Positions 7,474-16,096 of a stretch of 16,639 bases of DNA are shown in pieces. This DNA is from an uncultured Rhodobacter sp. (lineage in GTDB: Bacteria; Pseudomonadota; Alphaproteobacteria; Rhodobacterales; Rhodobacteraceae): positions 1 to 16,639 of the forward strand of contig CALGTJ010000596.1 of the NCBI GenBank assembly GCA_937901435.1. Reading direction: 5' to 3'. How positions within the stretch are numbered: position 1 is the first letter of the stretch; each line of letters begins with the position of its first letter. The translations under genes and the position numbers were made by a program. The notes below the pieces were generated by a model, which worked only from the letters and a program-made list of their open reading frames with translations, had not been told where the DNA came from and searched no databases.

Positions 7474-9519
7474 GTGGCACGACATACCTCGCCTCTCGAC
7501 GCGATCGAGGCGCAGCGCGGGCATCTTTTCGTTTGGGTGCCTGTCTTTTTGGCGTTTGGCATCGGCATCTACTTTGCCCTGCGGTTCGAGCCGGGTCTGA
7601 CCGCCTATCTTGGCCTTGGGGCCGCCGTGCTGGCCCTTGTTGCGCTAAGCCGCGTCGCGCCAGAGCGGCTTTTCCCGCCGTTGATGGCTGTGACGCTTAT
7701 CCTTGCAGGCGTTTGTATCGCGGGGGCGCGCACGCATTTTGTGGCGGGGCCGATCCTTGGGTTTCGCTATTATGGCCCGATTGAAGGGCGGATCATCACC
7801 ATCGACCGCTCTGTCTCGGATAAACTGCGCCTGACGCTGGATCAGGTGCGCCTTGAGCGTATGTCACCAGCGCGCACTCCGCTCCGCGTGCGCGTGTCGT
7901 TGCATGGGCAGCAGGGCTATATCATCCCCGAACCGGGCCTGCGGATCATGTTGACCGGGCATCTTTCGCCCCCCAACGGGCCCGTCGAGCCGGGCGGTTT
8001 CGATTTTCGCCGGATGGCGTGGTTCAATCAACTCGGCGCGTTGGGCTATACGCGTTCTCCGGTCCTGCGGCTGGCCCCGGCGCAAGAGGGGGCGGCGGGG
8101 CTTTGGATACACCGTTTGCGGATGAAAATATCAGCCGCCGTGCAAGACGCCCTTCCCGGAGAGGCCGGGGCCTTTGCTGCCGCGATCACCACCGGGGACA
8201 GATCCGGCATCAGCCGCGAGACAACCGAGGCCTTGCGCGGCTCTAACCTGTCGCATTTGCTGGCGATCTCCAGCCTTCATATGGGGCTGCTGATGGGTTT
8301 TGTGCTGGCCTCGATGCGCCTCATCCTGGTCCTTGTTCCTTGGGTCGGCTTGCGCGTGCCGGTCAAAAAAGTCGCCGCAGTGACCGCTCTGGTCGCAGGC
8401 GCTTTCTACTATTTGCTGTCGGGCGGGAATGTGGCGACAGAGCGGGCCTTTATCATGGTCTGGGTCATGTTCGTCGCAATCCTCTTTGACCGGCGGGCCA
8501 TCACCCTGCGCGCCGTGGCTATCGCGGCCATTCTCGTGCTGGGCTTGCGCCCGGAAACCCTGACACAGCCCGGATTCCAGATGTCTTTTGCCGCCACCAC
8601 GGCCCTTGTCGCGGTGTTTGGGGCGATGCGCGACTGGACCGGATGGCGCGGCCCCAAACTGCTGCGACCGGTCTTTGCGGTGGTGATTTCCTCGGCGGTG
8701 GCGGGGCTTGCCACAGCGCCGGTCGCCGCCGCTCATTTCAACCGAATCGCGGACTACGGCCTGCTGGCCAATCTTTTGTCGGTTCCGCTGATGGGCAGTA
8801 TCGTCATGCCCTTCGCGGTGCTGACGGCGGTGCTGGCCCCTTTTGGCCTGAGTTGGATCGGCCTTTCAGTCATGCGCCCGGCGATCGAGTGGATCCTTGC
8901 CGTCGCGGCTTGGGTGTCCGGGCTCGACGGGGCGGTGACCCATGTGATGACGCCGCCTGCACTGGTCTTGCCGCTGTTCGCATGCGGGATGCTGGTCCTG
9001 ATCCTGTGGCAGGGGCGCTTGCGGTTCGCGGGCCTCGCGCCCGCGGTTCTGGCCTTTGTGCTCTGGTCACAGGCCGACCGACCGCCCGTTCTGATCGCAG
9101 AATCCGGCGCGATGATGGGGGTGATGACGCAACAGGGGCGCGCCCTGTCAAAGCCGCGCGGGGACGGCTTTACGGCGATGAGCTGGCTCGAAAATGATGG
9201 CGACGGACAGGACCAGACCGGGGCTGCGATGCGCCCCGGTTGGGGCGGCGTTGATGGTACGAAATCCTTTGTTCTCAATGGGCTGACCATCGTACACCTC
9301 AGTGGCCGAGGGGCAGAGGCGCGGATCGCAGACACTTGCCGCACCGCCGCATTGGTGGTCATCGCCAAGGACGTCGCCGAGGAGGCCGATTGTCCTGTCT
9401 ATGACATCAAGAAACTGCGCAGCAGCGGGTCTTTGGCTGTGTCAGCACAAGATACCGGGCTGCGGTTGGTTGGGGCAAAAGAGTTTAGCGGCACGCGGCT
9501 TTGGTCCGGCGCCAACTAA
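7474..9519 (+). CDS. comEC: ComEC/Rec2-family DNA uptake channel protein
   Basis: ComEC forms the inner-membrane channel through which single-stranded DNA enters the cytoplasm in natural transformation. The 681-residue protein begins with two or three membrane helices (about 18-90), then a soluble OB-fold-like DUF4131 region (about 100-200, GPIEGRIITIDRSVSDKLRLTLDQV). The Competence domain follows, with the hallmark ITTGDRSGISRETTEALRGS then LSHLLAISSLHMGLLMGF, and further helices up to about 540. The usual LAISGLH motif has Ser for Gly here. The C-terminal part (540-681) has no HXHXDH metal-binding motif, so the beta-lactamase-like nuclease domain of Bacillus-type ComEC is degenerate, as I know from many alphaproteobacterial members. 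The start is GTG. It is convergent with lexA, 20 bases apart. Confidence 0.9.
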   Translation: MARHTSPLDAIEAQRGHLFVWVPVFLAFGIGIYFALRFEPGLTAYLGLGAAVLALVALSRVAPERLFPPLMAVTLILAGVCIAGARTHFVAGPILGFRYYGPIEGRIITIDRSVSDKLRLTLDQVRLERMSPARTPLRVRVSLHGQQGYIIPEPGLRIMLTGHLSPPNGPVEPGGFDFRRMAWFNQLGALGYTRSPVLRLAPAQEGAAGLWIHRLRMKISAAVQDALPGEAGAFAAAITTGDRSGISRETTEALRGSNLSHLLAISSLHMGLLMGFVLASMRLILVLVPWVGLRVPVKKVAAVTALVAGAFYYLLSGGNVATERAFIMVWVMFVAILFDRRAITLRAVAIAAILVLGLRPETLTQPGFQMSFAATTALVAVFGAMRDWTGWRGPKLLRPVFAVVISSAVAGLATAPVAAAHFNRIADYGLLANLLSVPLMGSIVMPFAVLTAVLAPFGLSWIGLSVMRPAIEWILAVAAWVSGLDGAVTHVMTPPALVLPLFACGMLVLILWQGRLRFAGLAPAVLAFVLWSQADRPPVLIAESGAMMGVMTQQGRALSKPRGDGFTAMSWLENDGDGQDQTGAAMRPGWGGVDGTKSFVLNGLTIVHLSGRGAEARIADTCRTAALVVIAKDVAEEADCPVYDIKKLRSSGSLAVSAQDTGLRLVGAKEFSGTRLWSGAN

Positions 9520-9521
9520 GG

Positions 9522-9543
9522 CTTGCGCTTAACTTGCGCTTAA
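9522..9543. repeat. Two tandem copies of an 11-base repeat in the comEC/lexA gap
   Basis: CTTGCGCTTAA occurs at 9522-9532 and again directly at 9533-9543. The second copy contains the lexA stop codon (minus-strand TAA at 9542-9540). The duplication fills almost all of the 20-base gap between the convergent genes. Confidence 0.8.
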
Positions 9544-10229
9544 TAGGTGCGGATCAACCCGACCAGACGCCCCTGAACCTGCACCTGATCGTCGGAAAAG
9601 AACCGTGTCGGATAGGCCGAGTTTGCCGCCTCCAGCGCGATAGAGGATCCTTTGCGGCGAAAGCGTTTAAGTGTTGCCTCGTGCCCGTCGACCAGCGCCA
9701 CGACGATATCGCCGTTGTCGGCCGTGGTGGTTTCGCGGATCACCACCACATCGCCGTCGTTGATCCCGGCATCGATCATGGAATCGCCTTTGACTTCAAG
9801 TGCATAGTGGTGCCCCTTGCCGGATAGCATCCCCCCGGGAACCGCCACGCTGGCCTGCACGTGGCTGATCGCCTCAATCGGAACACCCGCTGCAATGCGT
9901 CCCATCAAAGGCACGTCCAGCGCGCCATTGCTTTGCACATCCATAGCATCCGACGGCGGGTCGCGACGGTCGCCTTCGATCACGGTCGGGGTAAACCCGG
10001 TTTTGCGGCCCAGAGAGTCCGGCAATTTCACGATCTCAATGGCACGGGCGCGATGGGCGAGCCGGCGAATAAATCCGCGTTCTTCCAAGGCGGTGATCAG
10101 CCGGTGTATCCCCGACTTTGACCGCAGATCCAGCGCCTCTTTCATTTCGTCAAACGACGGAGGCACCCCGTCGCGCGCCAGTCTTTTGTTGATAAAATCT
10201 AGTAATTCCAACTGCTTCTTCGTCAGCAT
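9540..10229 (-). CDS. lexA: LexA repressor
   Basis: LexA represses the SOS DNA-damage regulon and inactivates itself by RecA-stimulated self-cleavage. The 229-residue protein has an N-terminal winged helix-turn-helix (about 1-65: [41 protein letters not shown]). After a linker comes the cleavage bond Ala114-Gly115 in [10 protein letters not shown], the catalytic Ser150 in KGDSMIDAG and the general-base Lys188 in ATLKRF, all in the peptidase S24 fold. The N terminus [10 protein letters not shown] is the form seen in alphaproteobacteria. It follows moeA by 87 bases that hold its own promoter and LexA half-sites, so autoregulation is expected. The Shine-Dalgarno is modest (AGGG, eight bases before ATG). 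Confidence 0.97.
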   Translation of the reverse strand: MLTKKQLELLDFINKRLARDGVPPSFDEMKEALDLRSKSGIHRLITALEERGFIRRLAHRARAIEIVKLPDSLGRKTGFTPTVIEGDRRDPPSDAMDVQSNGALDVPLMGRIAAGVPIEAISHVQASVAVPGGMLSGKGHHYALEVKGDSMIDAGINDGDVVVIRETTTADNGDIVVALVDGHEATLKRFRRKGSSIALEAANSAYPTRFFSDDQVQVQGRLVGLIRTY

Positions 10230-10273
10230 AGCATTAACCCTGTTTCAGCCGTGCACCGGATCACGCCCAATGC

Positions 10274-10299
10274 GTTCAGGTAATGTTCTACGCACGTTC
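10274..10299 (-). promoter_or_regulatory. Triple LexA half-site (SOS operator) upstream of lexA
   Basis: GTTC occurs at 10274-10277, 10285-10288 and 10296-10299, each separated by exactly seven bases, so two overlapping GTTC-N7-GTTC boxes exist at an 11-base period. GTTC-N7-GTTC is the established alphaproteobacterial SOS box (defined in Rhodobacter sphaeroides). The middle half-site overlaps the -10 of the candidate lexA promoter. Confidence 0.88.
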
Positions 10300-10313
10300 A
10301 CCTTTCGTGTCAA
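10285..10313 (-). promoter_or_regulatory. lexA promoter (TTGACA-N17-TAGAAC)
   Basis: On the minus strand a perfect -35 TTGACA (10313-10308) is followed after 17 bases by TAGAAC (10290-10285), four of six matches to TATAAT. Transcription should start near 10278, leaving a leader of about 50 bases before lexA ATG. The -35 begins only four bases after the moeA stop codon. Confidence 0.7.
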
Positions 10314-10316
10314 CAA

Positions 10317-11507
10317 TCACGAGGGCAACAGAATAAATTCTACCATTTCACCGATCTCACGCGGCCCATCGTTTGGGGGACGTATCAGCAAGGCATCTGA
10401 TTGCGCGAGGACTGATAGCAATGCGCTGTCCTGCCGGTCCAAAGGGGCTATCGCGTCCTGAGTTAATCTGGCACGCATGTAATGCTCGCGCGGCCCATTC
10501 TTTGCCAGCGGCGCAGACAGAACTCTGGTTTGGCGCACCAGAGGCTCGGCCCCAAGTCCGAGCATGGCGCGAATAAGCGGCAGGATAAAGATCGCACCGC
10601 AAACCATTGATGACACGGGGTTTCCGGGCAATCCAACCATGGCAGACTGACCGATCCGACCGGCCATCAAAGGTTTGCCCGGCCGCATGGCGACCCGATA
10701 GAAAGCACGTTCCATGCCAAGGTCTTGGGCGACAGGGGCCACCAGATCGTGATCGCCAACAGAGGCCCCTCCGATGGTCACAATCAGGTCCGCGTCTGCC
10801 GCCAGGGCAAAGGCGACCCGCAGTGAGGCCGCCGAGTCGCGTGCAATCGGCAGCATCCTGACCTCGGCCCCGGCCGCGGCGAACATTGCGCGCAATCCAA
10901 AGGTGTTAGAGGCAATGATCTGGTCAGCGTTCGGGGTCTCGCCCGGCATCACCAGTTCATCGCCTGTGGCGATCAATGCAACGACGGGTCGGCGTGCAAC
11001 CGGCACCTCAGAGATATTCATCGCGGCCATCAACGCGAGATCTGCAGAGCCCAGAAGGCGCGGGGCTGTGATCTGGTCACCTTTTCGAAAATCAGCCCCT
11101 GCTGCGCGAATATATGGTTTGGTATCAATGCCTTCAGTGAGGGTGATCTGATCTTTGACCCGATTAACATCCTCTTGAATAACAATGCGATCAACCCCAT
11201 CCGGCACCGGGGCCCCGGTGAAGATACGAACGGCCTCTTCGGGTCCAACCGCGCCGGAAAACCCATGTCCAGCGGCAGATTCACCGATAACCTTGAACAT
11301 TGCGCCGGGGCGCACATGCGTGGTATGAACGGCATATCCATCCATCGCAGATGCGGCGAAAGGGGGCTGGTCCCGCGTTGCCTGGACGGGGGAGATCAGT
11401 ATCCTGCCGGATGCGCGATTAAGTTGCACATGTTCAACAATTGCGGGCCGGGCTAGTGTTAAGATCTTGTTAAGAGCTTCGTCGACGCTGATCAATTTCA
11501 CATTCAC
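10317..11507 (-). CDS. moeA: Molybdopterin molybdenumtransferase MoeA
   Basis: MoeA inserts molybdate into adenylylated molybdopterin, the last general step of molybdenum cofactor synthesis, in the cytoplasm. The 396-residue protein has the signature [13 protein letters not shown] (48-60, Asp56), [19 protein letters not shown] (125-143), ATGDEL (180-185), the molybdopterin-binding GGASVGDHD (246-254), RPGKPLMAG (275-283) and GLPGNPVSS (292-300). A small C-terminal domain IV follows. The length is typical. The start is GTG at 11507, overlapping the moaC stop as GTGA, so translation is probably coupled. Both MoaC and MoeA here belong to the same message as trpGDC. Confidence 0.95.
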   Translation of the reverse strand: MNVKLISVDEALNKILTLARPAIVEHVQLNRASGRILISPVQATRDQPPFAASAMDGYAVHTTHVRPGAMFKVIGESAAGHGFSGAVGPEEAVRIFTGAPVPDGVDRIVIQEDVNRVKDQITLTEGIDTKPYIRAAGADFRKGDQITAPRLLGSADLALMAAMNISEVPVARRPVVALIATGDELVMPGETPNADQIIASNTFGLRAMFAAAGAEVRMLPIARDSAASLRVAFALAADADLIVTIGGASVGDHDLVAPVAQDLGMERAFYRVAMRPGKPLMAGRIGQSAMVGLPGNPVSSMVCGAIFILPLIRAMLGLGAEPLVRQTRVLSAPLAKNGPREHYMRARLTQDAIAPLDRQDSALLSVLAQSDALLIRPPNDGPREIGEMVEFILLPS

Positions 11508-11980
11508 TTTGCTTCATAACGACCTGATTTTCCGCCATCTTTCAGAATCAAGCGAATGTCTGTGATCTCCATGGACTTTTCCACAGCCTTGACCATATCG
11601 TACACTGTGAGAGCAGCGACAGACACGGCCGAGAGTGCCTCCATCTCGACACCAGTTTGTCCGGTGGTCTTGACGGTCGCCTCGATCCGTATCCCCGGCA
11701 AGGCAGGGTCAGGGGTCAGATCTAGCGAAACCTTGGTGACAGGAAGCGGGTGACACAGGGGGATAAGGTCAGAGGTTTTCTTGGCCCCCATGATGCCCGC
11801 CAGTCGCGCAACGCCAAGGACATCCCCCTTTTTGGCGCGGCCTTCTGTAATCATTTCAAGGGTTTCAAGCCCCATTTTCACGGACCCAGCTGCCACGGCC
11901 ACGCGCGATGTGACAGGTTTTTCAGAGACGTCCACCATATGTGCGTCGCCCTTGGCGTCGAAATGTGTGAGACCGGACAT
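11504..11980 (-). CDS. moaC: Cyclic pyranopterin monophosphate synthase MoaC
   Basis: MoaC converts the MoaA product (3',8-cyclo-7,8-dihydro-GTP) to cyclic pyranopterin monophosphate, the first stable intermediate of molybdenum cofactor synthesis. The 158-residue protein starts MSGLTHFD, contains [33 protein letters not shown] (His77), [21 protein letters not shown] and [10 protein letters not shown]; Asp128 and Lys131 fall at the same numbers as the catalytic residues of the E. coli enzyme. ATG 11980 is preferred over GTG 11983: it shares one base with the trpC stop (TGATG), typical of stop-restart coupling. moaA is not in the window. Confidence 0.95.
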   Translation of the reverse strand: MSGLTHFDAKGDAHMVDVSEKPVTSRVAVAAGSVKMGLETLEMITEGRAKKGDVLGVARLAGIMGAKKTSDLIPLCHPLPVTKVSLDLTPDPALPGIRIEATVKTTGQTGVEMEALSAVSVAALTVYDMVKAVEKSMEITDIRLILKDGGKSGRYEAK

Positions 11981-12789
11981 CACGCTGCCCCCGCGACAGG
12001 ATCGGCAAGTATTCTGCGGGTTGCCTGTTCGACATCCGTTTGCCGCATTAGGCTTTCCCCGATCAGGAACACACGGGCGCCATAAGCGGCCATATCCGCA
12101 AGATCTTGTGGCGTGTCAAGGCCAGACTCGCAGACCAGCAATCGGTCGGAGGGTACGCTCTTTGAGAGTTCGCGTGTTACATTAAGACTGGTCTTGAACG
12201 TCTTGAGATTACGGTTGTTTATGCCAATCAGAGATGATTTCAAAGCCAAGGCGCGGTCCAGCTCTTCTGCGTCATGGACCTCTATGAGAACGTCCATACC
12301 CCACCCAAATGCAGCGTCTTCAAGCTCTGCGGCCTGGGCGTCAGACACGCTTGCCATGATGATCAAAATGCAATCACCGTGCAGCGCGCGTGCCTCTGCA
12401 ACTTGATAGGGGTCGTACATGAAATCTTTACGCAATGCGGGCAATGATACGGCACTGCGCGCGGCGGTCAAATAATCATCAGACCCTTGAAAGGACGGTG
12501 TATCGGTTAACACACTCAAACATGTCGCTCCACCGGACTCATAGGCTTTGGCAAGATGGGGCGGGTCAAAATCGGCGCGGATCAACCCTTTTGACGGGCT
12601 GGCCTTTTTGATTTCGGCGATCAATCCGTAGCCGTGCTTTGAGGCGTCACGCAGAGCTTTGGCAAAGCCGCGAGGGGGCGGGGCTTGTTTTGCGAGGGCC
12701 TCTACCTCTGCGATCGGGTGTGCCGCCTTGCATGCGGCCACATGGTCAAGTTTATAGGCCTTGATCCGGTCCAGAACGGTTTGCGTCAT
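11980..12789 (-). CDS. trpC: Indole-3-glycerol phosphate synthase
   Basis: TrpC closes the indole ring from carboxyphenylamino-deoxyribulose phosphate in tryptophan synthesis. The 269-residue protein is a single-function TIM barrel without a fused TrpF domain. Family motifs are clear: [13 protein letters not shown] (58-70, Lys61), [12 protein letters not shown] (119-130, Lys121), DVLIEVHD (166-173, Glu170), [12 protein letters not shown] (187-198) and VCESGL, with phosphate-binding glycine stretches near the C terminus (FLIGESLMR). It overlaps trpD upstream (ATGA) and moaC downstream (TGATG). Confidence 0.97.
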   Translation of the reverse strand: MTQTVLDRIKAYKLDHVAACKAAHPIAEVEALAKQAPPPRGFAKALRDASKHGYGLIAEIKKASPSKGLIRADFDPPHLAKAYESGGATCLSVLTDTPSFQGSDDYLTAARSAVSLPALRKDFMYDPYQVAEARALHGDCILIIMASVSDAQAAELEDAAFGWGMDVLIEVHDAEELDRALALKSSLIGINNRNLKTFKTSLNVTRELSKSVPSDRLLVCESGLDTPQDLADMAAYGARVFLIGESLMRQTDVEQATRRILADPVAGAA

Positions 12790-13805
12790 TTTGCCTCCGA
12801 TGTGACTTTGGCGAGGGCTTGCACTTTTGCAAGGGCCGCACCGCTGTCGATACTATGAGCTGCGTTTTCAACGCCCTCTGTCAGACTGCCGACCTTATCG
12901 GCCACCAGCAAGGCAGCGGCGGCATTCAGCAATACTGCGTCCCGGTATGCCCCTTGTTCTCCTTGCAGGAGCGCAAGAAAGGCCTTGCCGTTTTCAACGG
13001 GCGTTCCGCCCAGAATGGCCTCGAAAGGATGCACGGGCAGGCCGGCATCCTCGGGTGAGATCTCTAACTCGGTGATGGCGTCACCGTCCAAAGCCGCGAT
13101 CCAGGACGGCCCTGCGATCGACAATTCATCGGTGCCATCAGAGCCATGCACCAGCCACGCCTTTTCTGATCCCAGCGCCTGAAGGGTCTCTGCCATCGGA
13201 CGGAGCAAGGCGCGGGAAAACGCTCCGGTTAACTGGCGCTTGACACCTGCCGGATTGGTGAGCGGGCCGAGGATGTTAAAAATGGTCCGTGTCCCAAGTT
13301 CGGCGCGCACCGGGCCAACATGGGCCATGGCAGGATGGTGCATCGGTGCCATCATAAAGCAGATACCAACAGTTTCCAGAGCCTTTTCAACGGCTTGCGC
13401 GCCGATCATCACGTTGATTCCCATCTGGCCAAGCGCATCCGCAGAGCCCGATCTGGAACTGAGATTGCGATTGCCGTGTTTGGCCACCACCACGCCGGCC
13501 CCGGCCACGACAAAGGCGGTGGCGGTCGAAATGTTCAGCGTCCCTTTGCCATCGCCCCCCGTGCCGACGATATCCATCGCGCCCTCGGGGGCCTTGACCT
13601 TGTGACATTTGGCACGCATCACGGCGGCGGCAGCGGCGTATTCCTCGACGGTTTCGCCGCGCGCCCGCAGCGCCATCAGCAGGCCACCGATCTGACTTGG
13701 GGTCGCCTCTCCGTTGAAGAGGATTTCAAAGGCGGTCTCGGCATTGGCGCGGGTCAAAGGATGGTCTGCCGCCGCGCCGATCAGGGATTTAAGCGCCTCG
13801 CTCAT
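12786..13805 (-). CDS. trpD: Anthranilate phosphoribosyltransferase
   Basis: TrpD joins anthranilate to phosphoribosyl pyrophosphate, the second committed step to tryptophan. The 339-residue, single-domain protein has the family's helical N terminus ([23 protein letters not shown]) and the PRPP-binding [14 protein letters not shown] (81-94). It also has [17 protein letters not shown] (109-125) and the [26 protein letters not shown] segment in the middle region (first residues near 152). The length is normal. It overlaps trpG and trpC by four bases each (ATGA), which points to one coupled message with equal dosage. Confidence 0.97.
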   Translation of the reverse strand: MSEALKSLIGAAADHPLTRANAETAFEILFNGEATPSQIGGLLMALRARGETVEEYAAAAAVMRAKCHKVKAPEGAMDIVGTGGDGKGTLNISTATAFVVAGAGVVVAKHGNRNLSSRSGSADALGQMGINVMIGAQAVEKALETVGICFMMAPMHHPAMAHVGPVRAELGTRTIFNILGPLTNPAGVKRQLTGAFSRALLRPMAETLQALGSEKAWLVHGSDGTDELSIAGPSWIAALDGDAITELEISPEDAGLPVHPFEAILGGTPVENGKAFLALLQGEQGAYRDAVLLNAAAALLVADKVGSLTEGVENAAHSIDSGAALAKVQALAKVTSEAK

Positions 13806-14383
13806 GCGGGCACCGGTACGATATCCAAAAAGTTTTTCAATAGCTTATGCCCATGTTGAGTGGCGATGGATTCCGGATGAAACTGCACGCCGTGGATCGG
13901 CAAATCGCGGTGTTGCAGCCCCATGATCGTACCATTCTCAAGCGCTGCTGTGACGTCAAGACAGTCTGGCAGGCTGTCCCGTTCGACGATCAGCGAATGA
14001 TATCTCGTGGCCTCAAAGGGCGAGGCCAGACCGGCAAAAAGGCCCTGACCTGAATGATGCATCGCACCCAGTTTGCCATGCACGATCTCGTCCGCTCGCA
14101 CCACTTTGCCGCCAAAGGCCTGACCGATGGTCTGATGGCCCAAACACACGCCCATCAAGGGGATGCGCGCCGCGGCCGCCGCGTTGACAAGGCCAAGGCA
14201 GATCCCGGCCTGATCCGGATCGCAAGGACCGGGCGACAACAGGATTGCATCGGGGCGCAGCGCCATCGCCTGCGCGACATCCAGCGCATCATTTCGGTGA
14301 ATCACGACTTCGGCCCCCAACTCGCCAAGATAATGCGCAAGGTTGTAGGTGAAGCTGTCGTAGTTATCTATTAAAAGCAGCAC
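13802..14383 (-). CDS. trpG: Anthranilate synthase component II (glutamine amidotransferase)
   Basis: TrpG releases ammonia from glutamine for TrpE, making anthranilate from chorismate. The 193-residue class I amidotransferase shows LLSPGPCDP (oxyanion region), the nucleophile Cys80 in [14 protein letters not shown], and His169 and Glu171 in VQFHPESI. The start is taken as GTG 14383, giving [14 protein letters not shown] as the N terminus, which is where the family begins; an AAAGAGA stretch lies seven bases upstream. Longer in-frame starts (ATG 14437, ATG 14425) would add 14-18 residues unlike the family. It could also serve p-aminobenzoate synthesis (PabA function), as some TrpG proteins do; the trp context favours the main role. 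Confidence 0.94.
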   Translation of the reverse strand: MLLLIDNYDSFTYNLAHYLGELGAEVVIHRNDALDVAQAMALRPDAILLSPGPCDPDQAGICLGLVNAAAAARIPLMGVCLGHQTIGQAFGGKVVRADEIVHGKLGAMHHSGQGLFAGLASPFEATRYHSLIVERDSLPDCLDVTAALENGTIMGLQHRDLPIHGVQFHPESIATQHGHKLLKNFLDIVPVPA

Positions 14384-14512
14384 GTCGGCGTCTCTTTGCG
14401 AAGGGGGGTGCCCCCGGATTTCCATCGCGCTATACATGCCCAGAGGCAGAGGCGGTGGTCAAGGCGTCTGCCGGAATCAAAGACCCTGTGGTGCATGGGG
14501 GGAGCAGGCAAA
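14384..14512. promoter_or_regulatory. Divergent control region between trpG and the DUF610 gene
   Basis: These 129 bases must hold the promoters for both directions. No convincing -35/-10 pair with normal spacing was found. A run of six G, TG, then five C (14403-14415) could form a hairpin in the trpG leader. No short open frame rich in Trp codons is seen ahead of trpG, so a classical trp leader-peptide attenuator is not evident here. Confidence 0.4.
14501..14504 (+). promoter_or_regulatory. Shine-Dalgarno GGAG deciding the DUF610 start
   Basis: GGAG lies eight bases before ATG 14513, which places the membrane anchor directly at the N terminus. An in-frame ATG at 14495 and a longer frame from 14396 have no comparable site. 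Confidence 0.6.
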
Positions 14513-15988
14513 ATGATACGTGGTTTACTTAGCGGGCTGATTTTGGGCGGGTTTGTTGCCGGGGGTACGCTTGTCGTGGCCTCCCGCACGTTGGATCGGC
14601 AGGATCTTGCCTTACCGGCCCCAGAGACGGCCGCAGTTGCGGTTCCCGCCGGATCAGAGTTCAATGCTCCGCGCAGCGAAAGTGTTCCGATCCTTCCGCG
14701 CACAGAAGGGCGTCCGGCGGGGGCGGCTACGCCGCTTGTGACACAATCAGACGGGGGGGCCGATCCGCTGCCCGATACGGATCCCGCCCAGACGCCCATC
14801 ACCGGAGCGGCAGAGGCGGAACTGGACGTGCCGTCGAGTGGGGCCATCGCGGATATCACCGTTGCGGGCAACGACGACGGGCCCAGCACCAGCGCGGTTG
14901 TCCTGCCAAACCAGCCGGGGCTGGACGCCTCGCCGAACGCATTAGAGCCGCTTGACCCAGTGCAAGGCGCAGAGGCAGTGTCCGAGGCTTTGCCCGCGCC
15001 CTCGGGCGAGGTGGCCCCGGTTGTGGTGGAAAACGCCCCTGATATTGATGTGGAAACGACTGCCTTGGCCGCGCCCGACCAGCCAAGCGCCGAGACCAAC
15101 CCGATAACAGATGCCCCCGCACCTGTGCCGGATACAGGTGGCGCGCCAGAGCGGATCGTCACGCCTGTCGCTCCGCTTGAGACGGTGCGCCCGTCGGTTC
15201 CAGAAGCGCCGCAAGGCTTTGGCGTCGCGGTGCCCGAGATTGAACAGTTTTCACCCGGCGAGGTTGCTGACGGCTTGCCGCGCATCGGGGCCGAGGCGGT
15301 CGTTCCGAGCACTGTCGTGCTTGAACCGGCCCTTGTGCGCTACGCGGTGCCTTTTACGTCGGATAGTGATATCCCCTTGATGTCATTGGTATTAATTGAC
15401 GATGGATCGCTGGATCCGGCGGCTTTGACGGGCTTTCCAGTGCCGCTGACGATCGCAATTGACCCGCTCACACCCGGCGCAGGCGCGCGGATGGCCGAAT
15501 TGCGTGGCGCAGGCGTCGAGATCGTCGTGCTGACGCCGGTTCCGGCAGGGGCTACCCCGGCGGATGTGGAAATTACCTTTCAGGCCTTTTTGGATGCGGT
15601 GCCCCAAGCGGTCGCGGTCATGGATTTGCCAGAGGCTGTCTTGCAGGAAAGCCGCCCGCGCGCATCGCAGGTGGTGGAAATCCTCGCTGACACAGGACAC
15701 GGGATGCTCACATACGATCGCGGTTTGAATTCTGGATTGCAGATCGCGGCGGGCAGAGGGGTCAAGGCGACGACGGTGTTTCGCGTCTTTGATGACGGGG
15801 ACAGAGATACCGCAGCGATCAAGCGGTTTATGGATCAGGGCGCGTTCCGGGCCGGGCAGGCAGGACCTGTCGTTCTGGTCGGTCAGGCGCGCCCAGAGAC
15901 TTTGGTGGCGATCACGGAATGGTCGCTCGGCAATCGCGCCGCGACGGTGTCCCTTGCTCCCGTGTCCGCCGTCCTACAAGCCCAATAA
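14513..15988 (+). CDS. Membrane-anchored divergent polysaccharide deacetylase-like protein (DUF610/YibQ-like)
   Basis: This 491-residue protein has an N-terminal membrane anchor (about 5-24, GLLSGLILGGFVAGG), a very long Ala/Pro/acidic low-complexity linker (about 27-275) and a C-terminal globular domain (about 276-491). That domain follows the order of the divergent polysaccharide deacetylase family: LVLIDDGS (292-299), PLTIAIDP (311-318), GAGVEIVVLTPV (332-343), TGHGMLTYDRGLNSG (394-408) and VVLVGQARPETL (453-464). Compared with the family pattern as I recall it, the central Asn-His-Met-Gly-Ser motif is missing (MDLPEA at 370-375), and the late Gly-His is Gly457-Gln458. Enzymatic activity is therefore doubtful. 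The role is probably periplasmic and linked to the cell wall (inference). It stands alone, divergent from trpG and convergent with trpE. Confidence 0.8.
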   Translation: MIRGLLSGLILGGFVAGGTLVVASRTLDRQDLALPAPETAAVAVPAGSEFNAPRSESVPILPRTEGRPAGAATPLVTQSDGGADPLPDTDPAQTPITGAAEAELDVPSSGAIADITVAGNDDGPSTSAVVLPNQPGLDASPNALEPLDPVQGAEAVSEALPAPSGEVAPVVVENAPDIDVETTALAAPDQPSAETNPITDAPAPVPDTGGAPERIVTPVAPLETVRPSVPEAPQGFGVAVPEIEQFSPGEVADGLPRIGAEAVVPSTVVLEPALVRYAVPFTSDSDIPLMSLVLIDDGSLDPAALTGFPVPLTIAIDPLTPGAGARMAELRGAGVEIVVLTPVPAGATPADVEITFQAFLDAVPQAVAVMDLPEAVLQESRPRASQVVEILADTGHGMLTYDRGLNSGLQIAAGRGVKATTVFRVFDDGDRDTAAIKRFMDQGAFRAGQAGPVVLVGQARPETLVAITEWSLGNRAATVSLAPVSAVLQAQ

Positions 15989-15995
15989 TTGGGTT
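15979..15995 (+). terminator. Short hairpin at the stop codon of the DUF610 gene
   Basis: AGCCCAA, loop TAA (the stop codon itself), TTGGGTT: seven base pairs in RNA including one G-U. No T run follows, so termination is uncertain. Confidence 0.3.
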
Positions 15996-16030
15996 AAATG
16001 TTCGAATAGTGGCGTTCGAAAAGTGACATG

Positions 16031-16073
16031 TAATTAAAATCATTCAAGAAATTCCTATTAAGAATTCCTGAAT
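16031..16073 (-). terminator. Candidate intrinsic terminator of trpE
   Basis: On the minus strand ATTCAGGAA (16073-16065) pairs with TTCTTGAAT (16050-16042) over nine positions with one G-U. The loop is 14 bases, and GATTTTAATTA follows as a T-rich tail. It lies 24 bases after the trpE stop, in an unusually AT-rich patch. The stem is AT-rich, so its strength is uncertain. Confidence 0.45.
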
Positions 16074-16096
16074 TGTTCGATTTGTGAAAGCCAAGT

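Noticed and set aside
14429..14462. TTGACC and TATAGC as a trpG promoter on the minus strand
   Set aside because: The spacer is 22 bases, too long for a sigma70-type promoter.
14371..15312. 313-codon minus-strand frame opposite the DUF610 gene
   Set aside because: The composition (Ser/Gly/Ala-rich) mirrors the low-complexity linker on the plus strand. It overlaps trpG out of frame and has no family motif.
16000..16017. Possible second SOS box (GTTC pair)
   Set aside because: The two GTTC copies are separated by ten bases, not seven, and no SOS gene follows.
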